Shown: positions 25,334 to 32,914 of the stretch, in pieces
Layout: each line of letters opens with the position of its first letter
Numbering within the stretch: position 1 is the stretch's first letter
NCBI RefSeq assembly: GCF_029961025.1
Contig: NZ_JASBVP010000010.1
Coordinates: 1-41,899, forward strand
Origin: Mycobacterium sp.
Lineage (GTDB): Bacteria > Actinomycetota > Actinomycetes > Mycobacteriales > Mycobacteriaceae
DNA length: 41,899 nucleotides
Direction: 5' to 3'
Notes under the pieces: generated by a model
Database searches by the model: none
Seen by the model: the letters and a program-made list of their open reading frames with translations, nothing else
Told to the model about the DNA's origin: nothing
Position numbers and translations under genes: made by a program

Positions 25334-25893
25334 CGGGAAATCACCACCCCGTCCCGCCCGTCGTGTTCGCGCAGCAGCACGTGCACGCTCTCGCTGCGCG
25401 AGGTGGGCACGTTCTTGCCCACGTAATCGGCGCGCAGCGGCAGTTCGCGGTGGCCGCGGTCGACCAGCACCGCCAGTTGCACGGCCCGCGGCCGGCCCAG
25501 GTCGCGCAGCGCGTCCAGCGCGGAACGCACCGACCGCCCGGAGTAGAGCACGTCGTCGACGAGGATCACCAGCGCATCGTCGATGCCGCCGGGCGGGATC
25601 GAGGTGGTTTCCAGCGGGCGCGGCGGCTTGATCATCAGGTCGTCGCGGTACAGCGTGATGTCCAGCGCCCCATGGGCCACCTCGACGCCGCAGAACTCGC
25701 CGATGTGGGCTGCCAGCCGCCGGGCCAGCGTCACGCCGCGGGTCGGGATGCCCAACAGCACCACCCGTGGGGCGTCGGGCGCATCCAGGGCGGTCTTCTC
25801 GATGATCTGGTGCGCCATGCGGGCGATGGTGCGGCTCACGTCGGCCGCGGACATCAGCTCCCGGCCGGCGGCGGCATGGCCCGCGGCACCCAT
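25330..25893 (-). CDS. pyrR: Pyrimidine operon regulator PyrR (UPRT-like)
   Basis: PyrR senses UMP/UTP and binds the leader RNA of the pyr operon; many members also have uracil phosphoribosyltransferase activity. The 187 residues include the PRPP motif [13 protein letters not shown] (109-121) and the family blocks [10 protein letters not shown] and [11 protein letters not shown]. The C-terminal block [13 protein letters not shown] is also present. The ATG at 25893 has AAGGAG about 6-7 nt upstream, and that site lies in the 3' arm of a PyrR-binding hairpin. The gene would therefore repress its own translation and that of the coupled pyrB-pyrC chain. It heads the operon through pyrF. Confidence 0.96.
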   Translation of the reverse strand: MGAAGHAAAGRELMSAADVSRTIARMAHQIIEKTALDAPDAPRVVLLGIPTRGVTLARRLAAHIGEFCGVEVAHGALDITLYRDDLMIKPPRPLETTSIPPGGIDDALVILVDDVLYSGRSVRSALDALRDLGRPRAVQLAVLVDRGHRELPLRADYVGKNVPTSRSESVHVLLREHDGRDGVVISR

Positions 25894-25940
25894 GAAGGAC
25901 TCCTTCTCCGCCTCGCCGGACGGATCGTTAAAGGACGTCA
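25894..25940 (-). promoter_or_regulatory. PyrR-binding RNA element sequestering the pyrR ribosome-binding site
   Basis: The leader RNA reads GACG-UCCUU at 25939-25931 and AAGGA-GUC at 25905-25898, a lower stem with one bulged G. The purine-rich internal bulge UAACGA comes next, then an upper stem UCCG/CGGA (25924-25921 with 25910-25907). The terminal loop holds CC-GGCGA-GG. This matches the known PyrR binding loop: GUCC-NGNGA-GGC at the tip and an A-rich bulge on the 5' side. AAGGAG, the pyrR ribosome-binding site, forms the 3' arm, so PyrR-UMP binding would block translation directly. The conserved motif and position make this a strong prediction; binding was not tested. Confidence 0.8.
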
Positions 25941-25950
25941 GCTGCCAGGC

Positions 25951-25956
25951 AGCCTA
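25951..25956 (-). promoter_or_regulatory. Candidate -10 of the pyr operon
   Basis: TAGGCT on the minus strand would start transcription near 25943-25944. That is only a few bases before the first paired base of the PyrR element, so the roughly 50-nt leader would contain little else. No clear -35 is seen. Confidence 0.5.
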
Positions 25957-26014
25957 GCACCGCCCCGGCGACGACGCGGGACGCGCAGCGGCCAGCTGAG
26001 GCAGCGGGCCAGGT

Positions 26015-26020
26015 TAGGCT
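26015..26020 (+). promoter_or_regulatory. Candidate -10 of the methyltransferase gene, leaderless
   Basis: TAGGCT lies 7 nt before the GTG at 26028, with no ribosome-binding site between. It is about 60 bp from the divergent pyrR promoter hexamer, which has the same sequence. Confidence 0.5.
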
Positions 26021-26027
26021 GGCGAGC

Positions 26028-26705
26028 GTGACACGTTCTGAGTCCGGCGGCTTTCCCCGCATCGATTTCGAGGCCCTCTACCGCGGCGAAAGCCCCGGCG
26101 AGGGCATTCCGGCGATGCCGACGCCCCCGTGGGACACCAAGGCGCCCAAGGAGAGCGTCGTCGGCTGGCAGGAGCAGGGCCTGGTCCACGGTGACGTACT
26201 CGACATCGGCTGCGGGTTTGGCGACAACGCCATCTACCTGGCGCAGCGCGGTTTCAACGTCACCGGGCTCGACATCTCCCCGACCGCGCTGGTCACCGCC
26301 GAACGCCGGGCCAGGGATGCCGGGGTGAGCGTCAGGTTCGCGGTGGCCGACGCGACCAAACTGGACGGCTACACCGCAGCATTCGACACCGTCGTCGATA
26401 GCGGCATGTTTCACACCCTTGACGACGACGGGAAACGCCGCTACGCCGCCGCGGTGCACCGCGCCACCCGCGACGGCGCGACCCTGCTGATGAGCTGTTT
26501 TTGCGACGCCAACCCACCGGACGACCAGTGGCCGCGCCCAGTGGTGAGCGAGCGAACGCTGCGTGCCGTTCTCGGGGAAGCGGGCTGGGATATCGTCTCC
26601 CTGCAACCCGCGACGGTGCGCCGCGAACAGGACGGCGGTGCGGTCGAGATGGCGTTCTGGCTAGTCCGGGCCCAACGGCGCCCGGTGGCCCGGTCCGGGA
26701 CCTGA
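26028..26705 (+). CDS. Class I SAM-dependent methyltransferase (Rv1377c-like)
   Basis: This 225-residue protein has a Rossmann methyltransferase core. Motif I is VLDIGCGFGDNAIYLA (57-72), motif II the acidic GLDISPTAL, motif III VADATKLDGY, and a DTVVDSGMFHTL segment stands where motif IV lies. The short N-terminal part (PRIDFEALYRGE, TPPWDTKAPKESV) resembles thiopurine/thiol-type methyltransferase-like proteins of actinobacteria. The substrate cannot be deduced from sequence. A similar gene (Rv1377c) lies close to pyrR in M. tuberculosis. Here it is divergent from pyrR with a 134-bp shared promoter region, and it is followed after 31 bp by the ERCC4 gene, which seems to have its own promoter. 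Confidence 0.85.
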   Translation: MTRSESGGFPRIDFEALYRGESPGEGIPAMPTPPWDTKAPKESVVGWQEQGLVHGDVLDIGCGFGDNAIYLAQRGFNVTGLDISPTALVTAERRARDAGVSVRFAVADATKLDGYTAAFDTVVDSGMFHTLDDDGKRRYAAAVHRATRDGATLLMSCFCDANPPDDQWPRPVVSERTLRAVLGEAGWDIVSLQPATVRREQDGGAVEMAFWLVRAQRRPVARSGT

Positions 26706-26722
26706 CCCGCCCCCGTTTCCCA

Positions 26723-26728
26723 TACCCT
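26723..26728 (+). promoter_or_regulatory. Candidate -10 of the ERCC4-Lsr2 gene, leaderless
   Basis: TACCCT lies 8 nt before the ATG at 26737, inside the 31-bp gap after the methyltransferase stop. No ribosome-binding site is visible, so the gene probably has its own leaderless transcript. Confidence 0.45.
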
Positions 26729-26736
26729 GCACAGCT

Positions 26737-27732
26737 ATGGAGCTGCTCGTCGCCGCCAATCCCGATAGCGGATCACGGCTGGCCTACCTGATCCGGGTGC
26801 CCGTGGGTGCGGGCCTGGTGTTCGCGACGTCGGGAACCTGGCCCCGCGCCAAGGCCCTGTATTGCCATCCGCTGCCCGCCGACGCCTGGCCCGCCGAACC
26901 CGAGCTCGTCGAGCACGTCGAGCTGCGCGCCTGCCGGCGCCGCGGGGCCGCCGTGGACATCGTGGCCAACAGGTTCCGGGAAAACCGCTCACAGCTGGTG
27001 TACACCACCGCCCGCGGGCGTGACGTCGTCTTCTGGCAGAGCCCGCGCACCAGCAAGCAATCCCGGCCCGGTGTGCGCACACCGACGGCCCGCGCCGCCG
27101 GCATCGCCGAGCTTCCGGTCGTCGTCGACGCCCGGGAACGCTACGGCTACAGTTTCGCCGGCAAACCCGTGGTGACCACCCGTCAAGCGTTGCCGTGCGG
27201 GGATTACGGGCTGATGGCCGACGGGCGACTCATCGCAGTCGTTGAACGAAAATCGTTATCGGACTTGGTGTCCAGCCTGCTGAGCGGCAAACTGAAATAC
27301 CAGCTGACCGACCTTGCCGCCGTGCCGCGTGCGGCTGTCGTGGTGGAAGACCGGTTCTCCGAAATCTTCACGCTGGCCGTCGCCCGCCCGGCCGTGGTCG
27401 CCGACGGGCTCGCCGAAGTGCAGATCGCCTTTCCCACCGTGCCCATCGTGTTCTGCCAAACCCGCAAACTCGCCCAGGAGTACACCTACCGCTACCTGGC
27501 CGCCGCACACGACTGGCTCACCGACAACGACGATGCCGCAACGGTTTTCGAGTCGCCCTCGGTGGCGCCGCCCCCGGTGGAGCCGCCCTCGGTGGAGCCG
27601 CCCTCCGGTGCCGCCGAGGCGAGCGTAAGCGAGATCCGCGCGTGGGCCCGCGGCGTGGGGTTGCCGGTGCCGGCCCGCGGCCGGATTTCCCGCGACATCC
27701 TTCAGGCCTGGCACGACGCACATCACCGGTGA
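26737..27732 (+). CDS. ERCC4-fold nuclease with C-terminal Lsr2-type DNA-binding tail
   Basis: The 331-residue protein has three parts. Residues 1-120 form an uncharacterised N-terminal domain. Residues 126-260 look like an XPF/MUS81 (ERCC4) nuclease: VVVDARERYG with D131 and E134, GDYGL (155-159), and the diagnostic ERKSLSD (E170, R171, K172, D176), followed by KLKYQL. A proline linker with VEPPS repeats (about 273-292) leads to residues 297-328. These match the Lsr2 C-terminal domain (SEIRAWARGVG, then RGRISRDILQAW); in Lsr2 the RGR motif enters the AT-rich minor groove. All nuclease acidic residues look intact. A role in cutting branched or foreign AT-rich DNA is inference. Confidence 0.8.
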   Translation: MELLVAANPDSGSRLAYLIRVPVGAGLVFATSGTWPRAKALYCHPLPADAWPAEPELVEHVELRACRRRGAAVDIVANRFRENRSQLVYTTARGRDVVFWQSPRTSKQSRPGVRTPTARAAGIAELPVVVDARERYGYSFAGKPVVTTRQALPCGDYGLMADGRLIAVVERKSLSDLVSSLLSGKLKYQLTDLAAVPRAAVVVEDRFSEIFTLAVARPAVVADGLAEVQIAFPTVPIVFCQTRKLAQEYTYRYLAAAHDWLTDNDDAATVFESPSVAPPPVEPPSVEPPSGAAEASVSEIRAWARGVGLPVPARGRISRDILQAWHDAHHR

Positions 27733-27737
27733 GCTGA

Positions 27738-27752
27738 CCGGGTTGCACCCGG
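27738..27752. terminator. GC hairpin between convergent genes
   Basis: CCGGGT and ACCCGG pair perfectly over a TGC loop, 6 bp after the ERCC4-gene stop and about 40 bp from the end of the decarboxylase gene. It is followed by more GC-rich sequence and no T-run. It could act as a U-less terminator for either strand. Confidence 0.4.
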
Positions 27753-27790
27753 GCCGCACCCCGTCGGCCTCGTCGGCGAGCGCGGCGCGG

Positions 27791-30574
27791 CTACCCGGCG
27801 ATGGCCGACACCCGGGCATGCCCATTCGCGCCGGCCGCGCCAGTCGCGTGCCGGGCCGCGGTCATCCGTTTCAGCGCGGCCTCGGTGAACACCGACAACC
27901 CCAGATCGGGGTGGTAGCCGTGGATTTCCTTCACGTCGAGCTCGGCCAAAAAGTAGAGGATCTCCTTGGAGATCACCTGACCGGGCACCAGTACCGGAAA
28001 GCCCGGCGGGTAGGGGACGACGAATGTGGTGGACACCAAGGTTTTTCCGTCCGCCAGGCGGCGCCCGGCCTCGCCAAGCAGCACGTGCTCACGCCCGGTC
28101 TCGTCGTAGCCGGCATAGAAGGCCGACCGCATGTCACCGAACGCGTGGGCGCCGTCGGGCCGGAACGCCTCGTCGAACTCACTGAAATCGGGCAGCGCCG
28201 GCAGATCCTCGGTGATCTCGGCGACCCGGCGTTGCTGCCGGGCGCGATCGGCCCTGCCGGCGACGCTGCGGGCGCGCTCGAGGTCGGCGGCCACCCGCCG
28301 CAGCACGTCGAGCAGGTAGTGCACACTCGACCAGGTCACGCCGATGGTGAAGATCAACAGCACGCTGTTGATCGAGGTCTTGTTGATCTGGATGCCGAAT
28401 CGGTCCATCAAGATCTGCTCGCGGAACTCGTATCCGGTCATCCCGGTTTTGCCGACGAACAGGGTGACCCGCGTCGGGTCGAGCACGAACTGATCGGAGC
28501 GCCAGGCTTCGTTCCACTCCGCCAAAGCACCGTGCCTGACCTGGCGGTACGAGCTTACCGCAGCGGACCGGAACTCATCGGGCACCAAGTCGGACTCGTC
28601 AAGGATGCGCAGCCAGGTGCTGATCAGCCGGTCTTTGCGGACCCGATGGCGAAAGACCAGCGCCATGTTGTAGACGTTCCGGACCATCCGAAACCCCTCG
28701 ATGTCGACTTGGCGGCGCGCCAGGTCTAACGACGCGAGCAGCTGCTGGTTCGGCGAGGTCGAGGTGTGGGTCAAAAACGCCTCATGAAACGCGTCCCGGT
28801 TGAGGGCTGTGAAGTCCTGGTCGCGCACATGGATCATCGACGACTGCCGAAGCGCCGACAGCGACTTGTGGGTGGAATGCGTCGCATACACCCGCACCCG
28901 GGCCCGAGCCGGGTCGGGAAGCAACCGGTGCTCACACCATGTGCCGCGATCCACCCCCTGCATCGCGGCGCACCAGCCGCGGTACTCCTCGGCGTACCGC
29001 GGTGATGACAGCATCGATTCGAGTTGCCCGGCGGCCACCATCGCGGTGCGCTGCCGGGCCCAGGGCACCGCGGTGGCGAACGCATACCACGCCTCGTCCC
29101 ACAGGAAACAGATGTCCGGTTTGATCGCCAGCACCTCTTCCATGACCCGCCGGGGGTGGTAGACGATCCCGTCGAAGGTGCAGTTGGTGAGCAGCAGCAT
29201 GCGCACCCGGTCCAGTTGTCCGGCCGCCTCCAGGTCCAGCAGCGCCTTTTTGATGGTGTAGAGGGACACCGCCCCATAGATCGCGTACGGCCGCAACGGG
29301 TAGGCGTCTAAATACAGCGGGTAGGCCCCGGCCAGCACCAGGCCGTAGTGATGCGACTTGTGGCAATTGCGGTCGATGAGCACGATGTCGCCGGGCCGGG
29401 TCAAAGCCTGCACGACGATCTTGTTGGCGGTCGAGGTTCCGTTGGTGACGAAGTATGTTTCATTGGCACCCCAGGTCTTGGCGGCCTTGTCCATTGCCTC
29501 CCTGATGGAGCCGTGGGGATCCAGCAGCGAATCCAGCCCGCCGGAGGTGGACGACGTCTCGGCCATGAAGATGTTGCGACCGTAGAACTCGCCCATGTCC
29601 AGCAGCGACTTGGAGTTGAAGATGCTCGCACCGCGAGCGACGGGAAGAGCGTGGAATTGGCCGATCGGCGCCGCCGCGTACGCCCGCAGGGCATCGAAAA
29701 ACGGTGTGGCGAAACGGTTGCGGATGCCGGCCAGCACGGTGCAGTACAGATCGGTGACGTCGTTGAGGCGGTAGAAGGTGCGGTGGTAGACGTCCGGCTG
29801 CTCCTCGGTCTCCGCGGCGATCGACTCGTCGGTGAGCAGGTACAGGTCGATGTGCGGACGCAGCTCTCGGATCCATTCCCCGCATTCCACCCAGTCATGG
29901 GCGCGGTCGGCGGTGGTCGCGTCGTGGTTAGGGCCCAGCAGCGCGGTCATCAACGGAACCCGGTCGCGGGACCGCAGCGGCAGGTCGTGGCGGATGATTG
30001 CGGCGGCGATCTCGCCGTTCAGCGCGACCGCGGTGATGGCGTCTTCGACACTGGACACGACGAGGAACTCGACCTGCACCTCGTCGGAGGGGCGACGAAG
30101 CTCGCGCAGGCTTTCGACCAGGCTGTCGGGGGCCCCGGGCGGGGTGTCATCGGCGAGCAGCACGGTGTAAAACTGCTGGTGTTTAGCCTTGGCCACCAGC
30201 TCCTGATCGGCCAGCGGCGCGGACGTGTCGAACAGCGCCGCGCGGTCGCCGTACTCGGACAGCAGGCGCACGGCCAGCGACACCTCGTCGGCGAGGCGCA
30301 CCACCGCACCGTCGGCGAGATACCCGCGAAACGCCGACAGATTCGCCGCGCCGGGATACAGCCAGTAGCGCTCGTAGGCACCCAGACGATCGAGCAGCCG
30401 CTTCACCCGGGCCGCGTCATGGGTGTCGTCCAGGCCGGCCCGCTTGACCTCGGCGAGCTGACGGCATGCGTCGTCGAGCAGATTCCAGGTGTCGGTTCGC
30501 GAGTACGACGGGTTCGCGACCGCCGCCAACGCGGAGACGCGAAGACGTCTGAGACGCCGGTCGTCTCGGGACAT
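27791..30574 (-). CDS. Orn/Lys/Arg decarboxylase family PLP enzyme (Rv2531c-like)
   Basis: This is a large (927-residue) fold-I pyridoxal-phosphate decarboxylase of the ornithine/lysine/arginine family. The N-terminal 300 residues include a response-regulator-like wing domain. The catalytic core has FVTNGTSTANK for the cofactor phosphate, WDEAWYAF with D493, and THSTHKSLSAL with the Schiff-base lysine K570. Residues from about 700 form the small C-terminal domain (VPYPPGFPVLVPGQ). The nearest relative I recognise is M. tuberculosis Rv2531c (about 947 aa). The amino acid substrate cannot be decided from sequence. The ATG at 30574 fits homologues; a GTG at 30592 would add six residues. Confidence 0.92.
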   Translation of the reverse strand: MSRDDRRLRRLRVSALAAVANPSYSRTDTWNLLDDACRQLAEVKRAGLDDTHDAARVKRLLDRLGAYERYWLYPGAANLSAFRGYLADGAVVRLADEVSLAVRLLSEYGDRAALFDTSAPLADQELVAKAKHQQFYTVLLADDTPPGAPDSLVESLRELRRPSDEVQVEFLVVSSVEDAITAVALNGEIAAAIIRHDLPLRSRDRVPLMTALLGPNHDATTADRAHDWVECGEWIRELRPHIDLYLLTDESIAAETEEQPDVYHRTFYRLNDVTDLYCTVLAGIRNRFATPFFDALRAYAAAPIGQFHALPVARGASIFNSKSLLDMGEFYGRNIFMAETSSTSGGLDSLLDPHGSIREAMDKAAKTWGANETYFVTNGTSTANKIVVQALTRPGDIVLIDRNCHKSHHYGLVLAGAYPLYLDAYPLRPYAIYGAVSLYTIKKALLDLEAAGQLDRVRMLLLTNCTFDGIVYHPRRVMEEVLAIKPDICFLWDEAWYAFATAVPWARQRTAMVAAGQLESMLSSPRYAEEYRGWCAAMQGVDRGTWCEHRLLPDPARARVRVYATHSTHKSLSALRQSSMIHVRDQDFTALNRDAFHEAFLTHTSTSPNQQLLASLDLARRQVDIEGFRMVRNVYNMALVFRHRVRKDRLISTWLRILDESDLVPDEFRSAAVSSYRQVRHGALAEWNEAWRSDQFVLDPTRVTLFVGKTGMTGYEFREQILMDRFGIQINKTSINSVLLIFTIGVTWSSVHYLLDVLRRVAADLERARSVAGRADRARQQRRVAEITEDLPALPDFSEFDEAFRPDGAHAFGDMRSAFYAGYDETGREHVLLGEAGRRLADGKTLVSTTFVVPYPPGFPVLVPGQVISKEILYFLAELDVKEIHGYHPDLGLSVFTEAALKRMTAARHATGAAGANGHARVSAIAG

Positions 30575-30725
30575 GTCATCAGTGTGTCCCACCGGTCACC
30601 GGTGCGCGGCCGTTTCACCGAGGTGGATCCCGCCCGGGATGGCCGAATGTGGGCAGCCAAGCCCGCCGACCGCCGCGCCCACCCCGGCCCGACGGGTAAA
30701 CCGGCTCAGCCCGGCTAGGCCGGCG

Positions 30726-30992
30726 TCACGGCTTGTCCCAGTGGCCGGGCGGGGGGACGAACGGCAGCTGGGCCACCTGGCCGGGAGGCAGCGGCGAGAT
30801 CCGGCCGGGGGCCAGGACCTCGCCCCGACCGGGCTCGCCGGGCCCGGGGATGTCCGGCCCCGGCCCGGGCTCGTGCGGCCCCGGCTGGCACGGCAACGGA
30901 TTCGCCCGTGCCTGGGCCGCTTCGACTCCCCAACCCGCGGATACCAGCGCCGCGCCTGCCGCCGCGATCGCCGTGGCCCTCTTCAGATTCAT
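30726..30992 (-). CDS. Small secreted Pro/Gly-rich protein
   Basis: This 88-residue protein has a standard signal peptide: MNLKR, a hydrophobic ATAIAAAGAALVSAGWG stretch, and an ARA site ending at residue 30. The mature 58 residues are dominated by Pro and Gly in repeated PGP/PGE/PGR units (PGPHEPGPGPDIPGPGEPGR), followed by PLPPGQVAQLPFVPPPGHWD. It has a single cysteine and no recognised domain. Similar short secreted Pro/Gly proteins occur in mycobacteria without known function. GGGGG lies 7 nt upstream of the ATG. It stands alone between the decarboxylase and vapC genes. Confidence 0.7.
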   Translation of the reverse strand: MNLKRATAIAAAGAALVSAGWGVEAAQARANPLPCQPGPHEPGPGPDIPGPGEPGRGEVLAPGRISPLPPGQVAQLPFVPPPGHWDKP

Positions 30993-31129
30993 GGTGAACC
31001 CCCGGGGTAATAACGTTCGCTACCCCACTGTAGGCCCCACTGTAGGCCGACCCGGACGGCGGCGCCGCTATTCGGCCGGGTCCCATCGGCTCGTTGAACA
31101 CGCTCACCGGCCGGCTGCATTGCTCCCCG

Positions 31130-31549
31130 CTAAAGCACCTGCACCACCCCGCCGGGCGCAAAATCGGCCACCGCCGCATCGAATGTGACCAACTGGCCAC
31201 CATAGCGCACAGCCAACGCGATGAGGTGGTGGTCGGTGACGAGACGGTGAGTCGACACGGTGTCGCGATCGCCGCCCGGACCCACCACCAACGGGACGTC
31301 GTCGGGCCAGAACGCATGGCCCGGAAGAGCTCGCAACGCTTCTAGCTGCGCGATCGCGAGCGCTGGGGTGGTAGACGCGCGCATTACCCTGCGATTGCTG
31401 GAAATACGGACGAACCCCACCTCGGTGATCGGCGTGGTGGCCCAGCCATGCGACGAGAACCGGGTGAACCACCGCCGGGCCGTCGGGTGATGAACGTGGC
31501 TGGGCCAGCTCAACGCGATTAGCACATTGACGTCAAGCAGCGCCGTCAC
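31130..31549 (-). CDS. vapC39: VapC39-type PIN-domain toxin ribonuclease
   Basis: VapC toxins are magnesium-dependent PIN-domain RNases that cut tRNA or rRNA to stop growth when the antitoxin is lost. The 139-residue protein has the full acidic set D6 (LLDVNVLIAL), E43 (TPITEVGFVRI), D106 (VTDHHLIALA) and D124 (TFDAAV), so it should be active. Length and sequence match M. tuberculosis VapC39 (Rv2530c). Its GTG start overlaps the vapB stop (GTGA), the usual antitoxin-first coupling. It stands next to nusB as in M. tuberculosis, so this module is ancestral here rather than recently acquired. Confidence 0.92.
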   Translation of the reverse strand: MTALLDVNVLIALSWPSHVHHPTARRWFTRFSSHGWATTPITEVGFVRISSNRRVMRASTTPALAIAQLEALRALPGHAFWPDDVPLVVGPGGDRDTVSTHRLVTDHHLIALAVRYGGQLVTFDAAVADFAPGGVVQVL

Positions 31550-31770
31550 GGGTCTTCCTCAAGGCCCCGGGCCACATCCTCATTGGTCACGGTCGGTGCG
31601 TCCGGCGGGACGTCAAACACCGGCAGCCCGTCGACCGTGACGATCCCAACGGGCCGTAGCGATCGTCGTGCCAGCTCGGAGATCACCGCGCCAACCGACC
31701 GGCCCTCGGAGCGAGCGATGGCTTTCGCTTCTCGCAAGATATCGTCATCAATTTGCAAAGTAGTGCGCAT
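31546..31770 (-). CDS. vapB39: VapB39-type ribbon-helix-helix antitoxin
   Basis: This 74-residue antitoxin begins with a ribbon-helix-helix DNA-binding domain (MRTTLQIDDDILREAKAIAR, then SVGAVISELARRSL). It ends in a flexible toxin-binding tail (FDVPPDAPTVTNEDVARGLE). It should bind and neutralise VapC39 and repress its own promoter. The ATG at 31770 lies 6 nt after a TAGGCT hexamer, so the message is probably leaderless. It matches Rv2530A in place and length. Confidence 0.9.
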   Translation of the reverse strand: MRTTLQIDDDILREAKAIARSEGRSVGAVISELARRSLRPVGIVTVDGLPVFDVPPDAPTVTNEDVARGLEEDP

Positions 31771-31776
31771 AGCATC

Positions 31777-31782
31777 AGCCTA
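31777..31782 (-). promoter_or_regulatory. Candidate -10 of vapBC39, leaderless
   Basis: TAGGCT on the minus strand ends 6 nt before the vapB ATG. AGCATCAGCCT on the plus strand overlaps it; no long operator palindrome is obvious, so the VapB binding site is not assigned. Confidence 0.5.
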
Positions 31783-31846
31783 GATTTTCATGCGCAAAGT
31801 GGCCGACGGCTCAGGCGCCTCGGCGATCGCCGCGGTGCCGGTCGGT

Positions 31847-32341
31847 TCACGAGCGGGTGCCGTCTTTGTGGTGCACCGCCTCCCGGACCGCCCGGGAGGC
31901 CGCCCGAATCTGCGGTGTCACCAGCATCACCTGGCCCAACACCCCGTTGACAAAGCCGGGCGATTCCTCCGTGGACAGCTCCTTGGCCAATCGCACCGCC
32001 TCGTCGACGGCGACCGGCTCGGGAACGTCGTCGGCGTACAGCAGCTCCCACACCGCCACCCGCAAGATCGCCCGATCCACCGCGGGGAGCCGTTCCAGCG
32101 TCCAGCCCTGCAGATGCGTGACGATCAGGTCATCGATGTGGGCGGCGTGCTCGGTGACCCCCCGGGCCACCGCGGCCGTGTAGGGATGCAGCGGCGGCAC
32201 CTCCGGGGTGGCCTTCGCCAGCGCGGCCCGCGCGTCGGCCGCCTCGGCCGGGGTCACGCCGCGGGCCTCGGCCTCGAACAGCAGGTCGATGGCCCGTTTG
32301 CGGGCCTGGTGGCGGCCCTTGACCGGCTTGCGGCCAGACAT
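31847..32341 (-). CDS. nusB: Transcription antitermination factor NusB
   Basis: NusB binds boxA RNA and, with NusE/S10, supports antitermination on rRNA operons. The 164-residue all-helical protein has an N-terminal arginine-rich segment ([20 protein letters not shown]). The family blocks are [58 protein letters not shown] and FVNGVLGQV. It begins one base after the efp stop, so it is translated from the pepQ-efp-nusB message. It is slightly longer than the M. tuberculosis protein (about 156 aa) because of its C-terminal tail. Confidence 0.95.
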   Translation of the reverse strand: MSGRKPVKGRHQARKRAIDLLFEAEARGVTPAEAADARAALAKATPEVPPLHPYTAAVARGVTEHAAHIDDLIVTHLQGWTLERLPAVDRAILRVAVWELLYADDVPEPVAVDEAVRLAKELSTEESPGFVNGVLGQVMLVTPQIRAASRAVREAVHHKDGTRS

Positions 32342-32342
32342 C

Positions 32343-32900
32343 TCACGCGCGGCCGAGGTAGCTGCCGTCGCGGGTATCCACCTTGACCTTGTCGCCGGTG
32401 TTGATGAACAGCGGCACGTTGATCTGCGCCCCGGTCTGCAAGGTGGCGGGCTTGGTGCCGGCGCTGGAGCGGTCGCCTTGCAAACCCGGCTCGGTGTGTG
32501 TCACCTGCAGCTCCACGCTCGTCGGCAGCTCGAGGTACAGCGGCGTGCCGTTATGGAAGGCCACCTGCACCGGCATGCCCTCCAGCAGGAACCGGGCGGC
32601 ATCGCCGACCAGGGACTCCGGCAGCGCGTGCTGCTCATAGTCCTGGGCGTCCATGAACACGAAGTCCGAGCCGTCGCGGTAGAGGTAGGTGGTGTCCCGC
32701 CGGTCCACGGTGGCGGTTTCCACCTTGACCCCGGCGTTGAATGTCTTGTCCACGACCTTCCCGGACAGCACGTTTTTCAGTTTGGTGCGCACAAACGCCG
32801 GGCCCTTGCCCGGTTTGACGTGCTGGAACTCGACGATTGTCCACAGCTGGCCGTCGATCACCAGCACCAGCCCGTTCTTGAAGTCGGCAGTGGTCGCCAC
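32343..32900 (-). CDS. efp: Translation elongation factor P
   Basis: EF-P relieves ribosome stalling at consecutive prolines. The 185 residues start [20 protein letters not shown]. The conserved loop reads VKPGKGPAF, the PGKGP form in which the tip lysine acts without known modification in actinobacteria; no epmA or epmB gene is near. The C-terminal OB domain ends with the family signature [21 protein letters not shown] set the start at the GTG at 32900 (AGGAG about 10 nt upstream). The frame is open for 105 more codons but overlaps pepQ without similarity. It is followed at once by nusB. Confidence 0.96.
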   Translation of the reverse strand: MATTADFKNGLVLVIDGQLWTIVEFQHVKPGKGPAFVRTKLKNVLSGKVVDKTFNAGVKVETATVDRRDTTYLYRDGSDFVFMDAQDYEQHALPESLVGDAARFLLEGMPVQVAFHNGTPLYLELPTSVELQVTHTEPGLQGDRSSAGTKPATLQTGAQINVPLFINTGDKVKVDTRDGSYLGRA

Positions 32901-32914
32901 GGTCGATGAATCTC

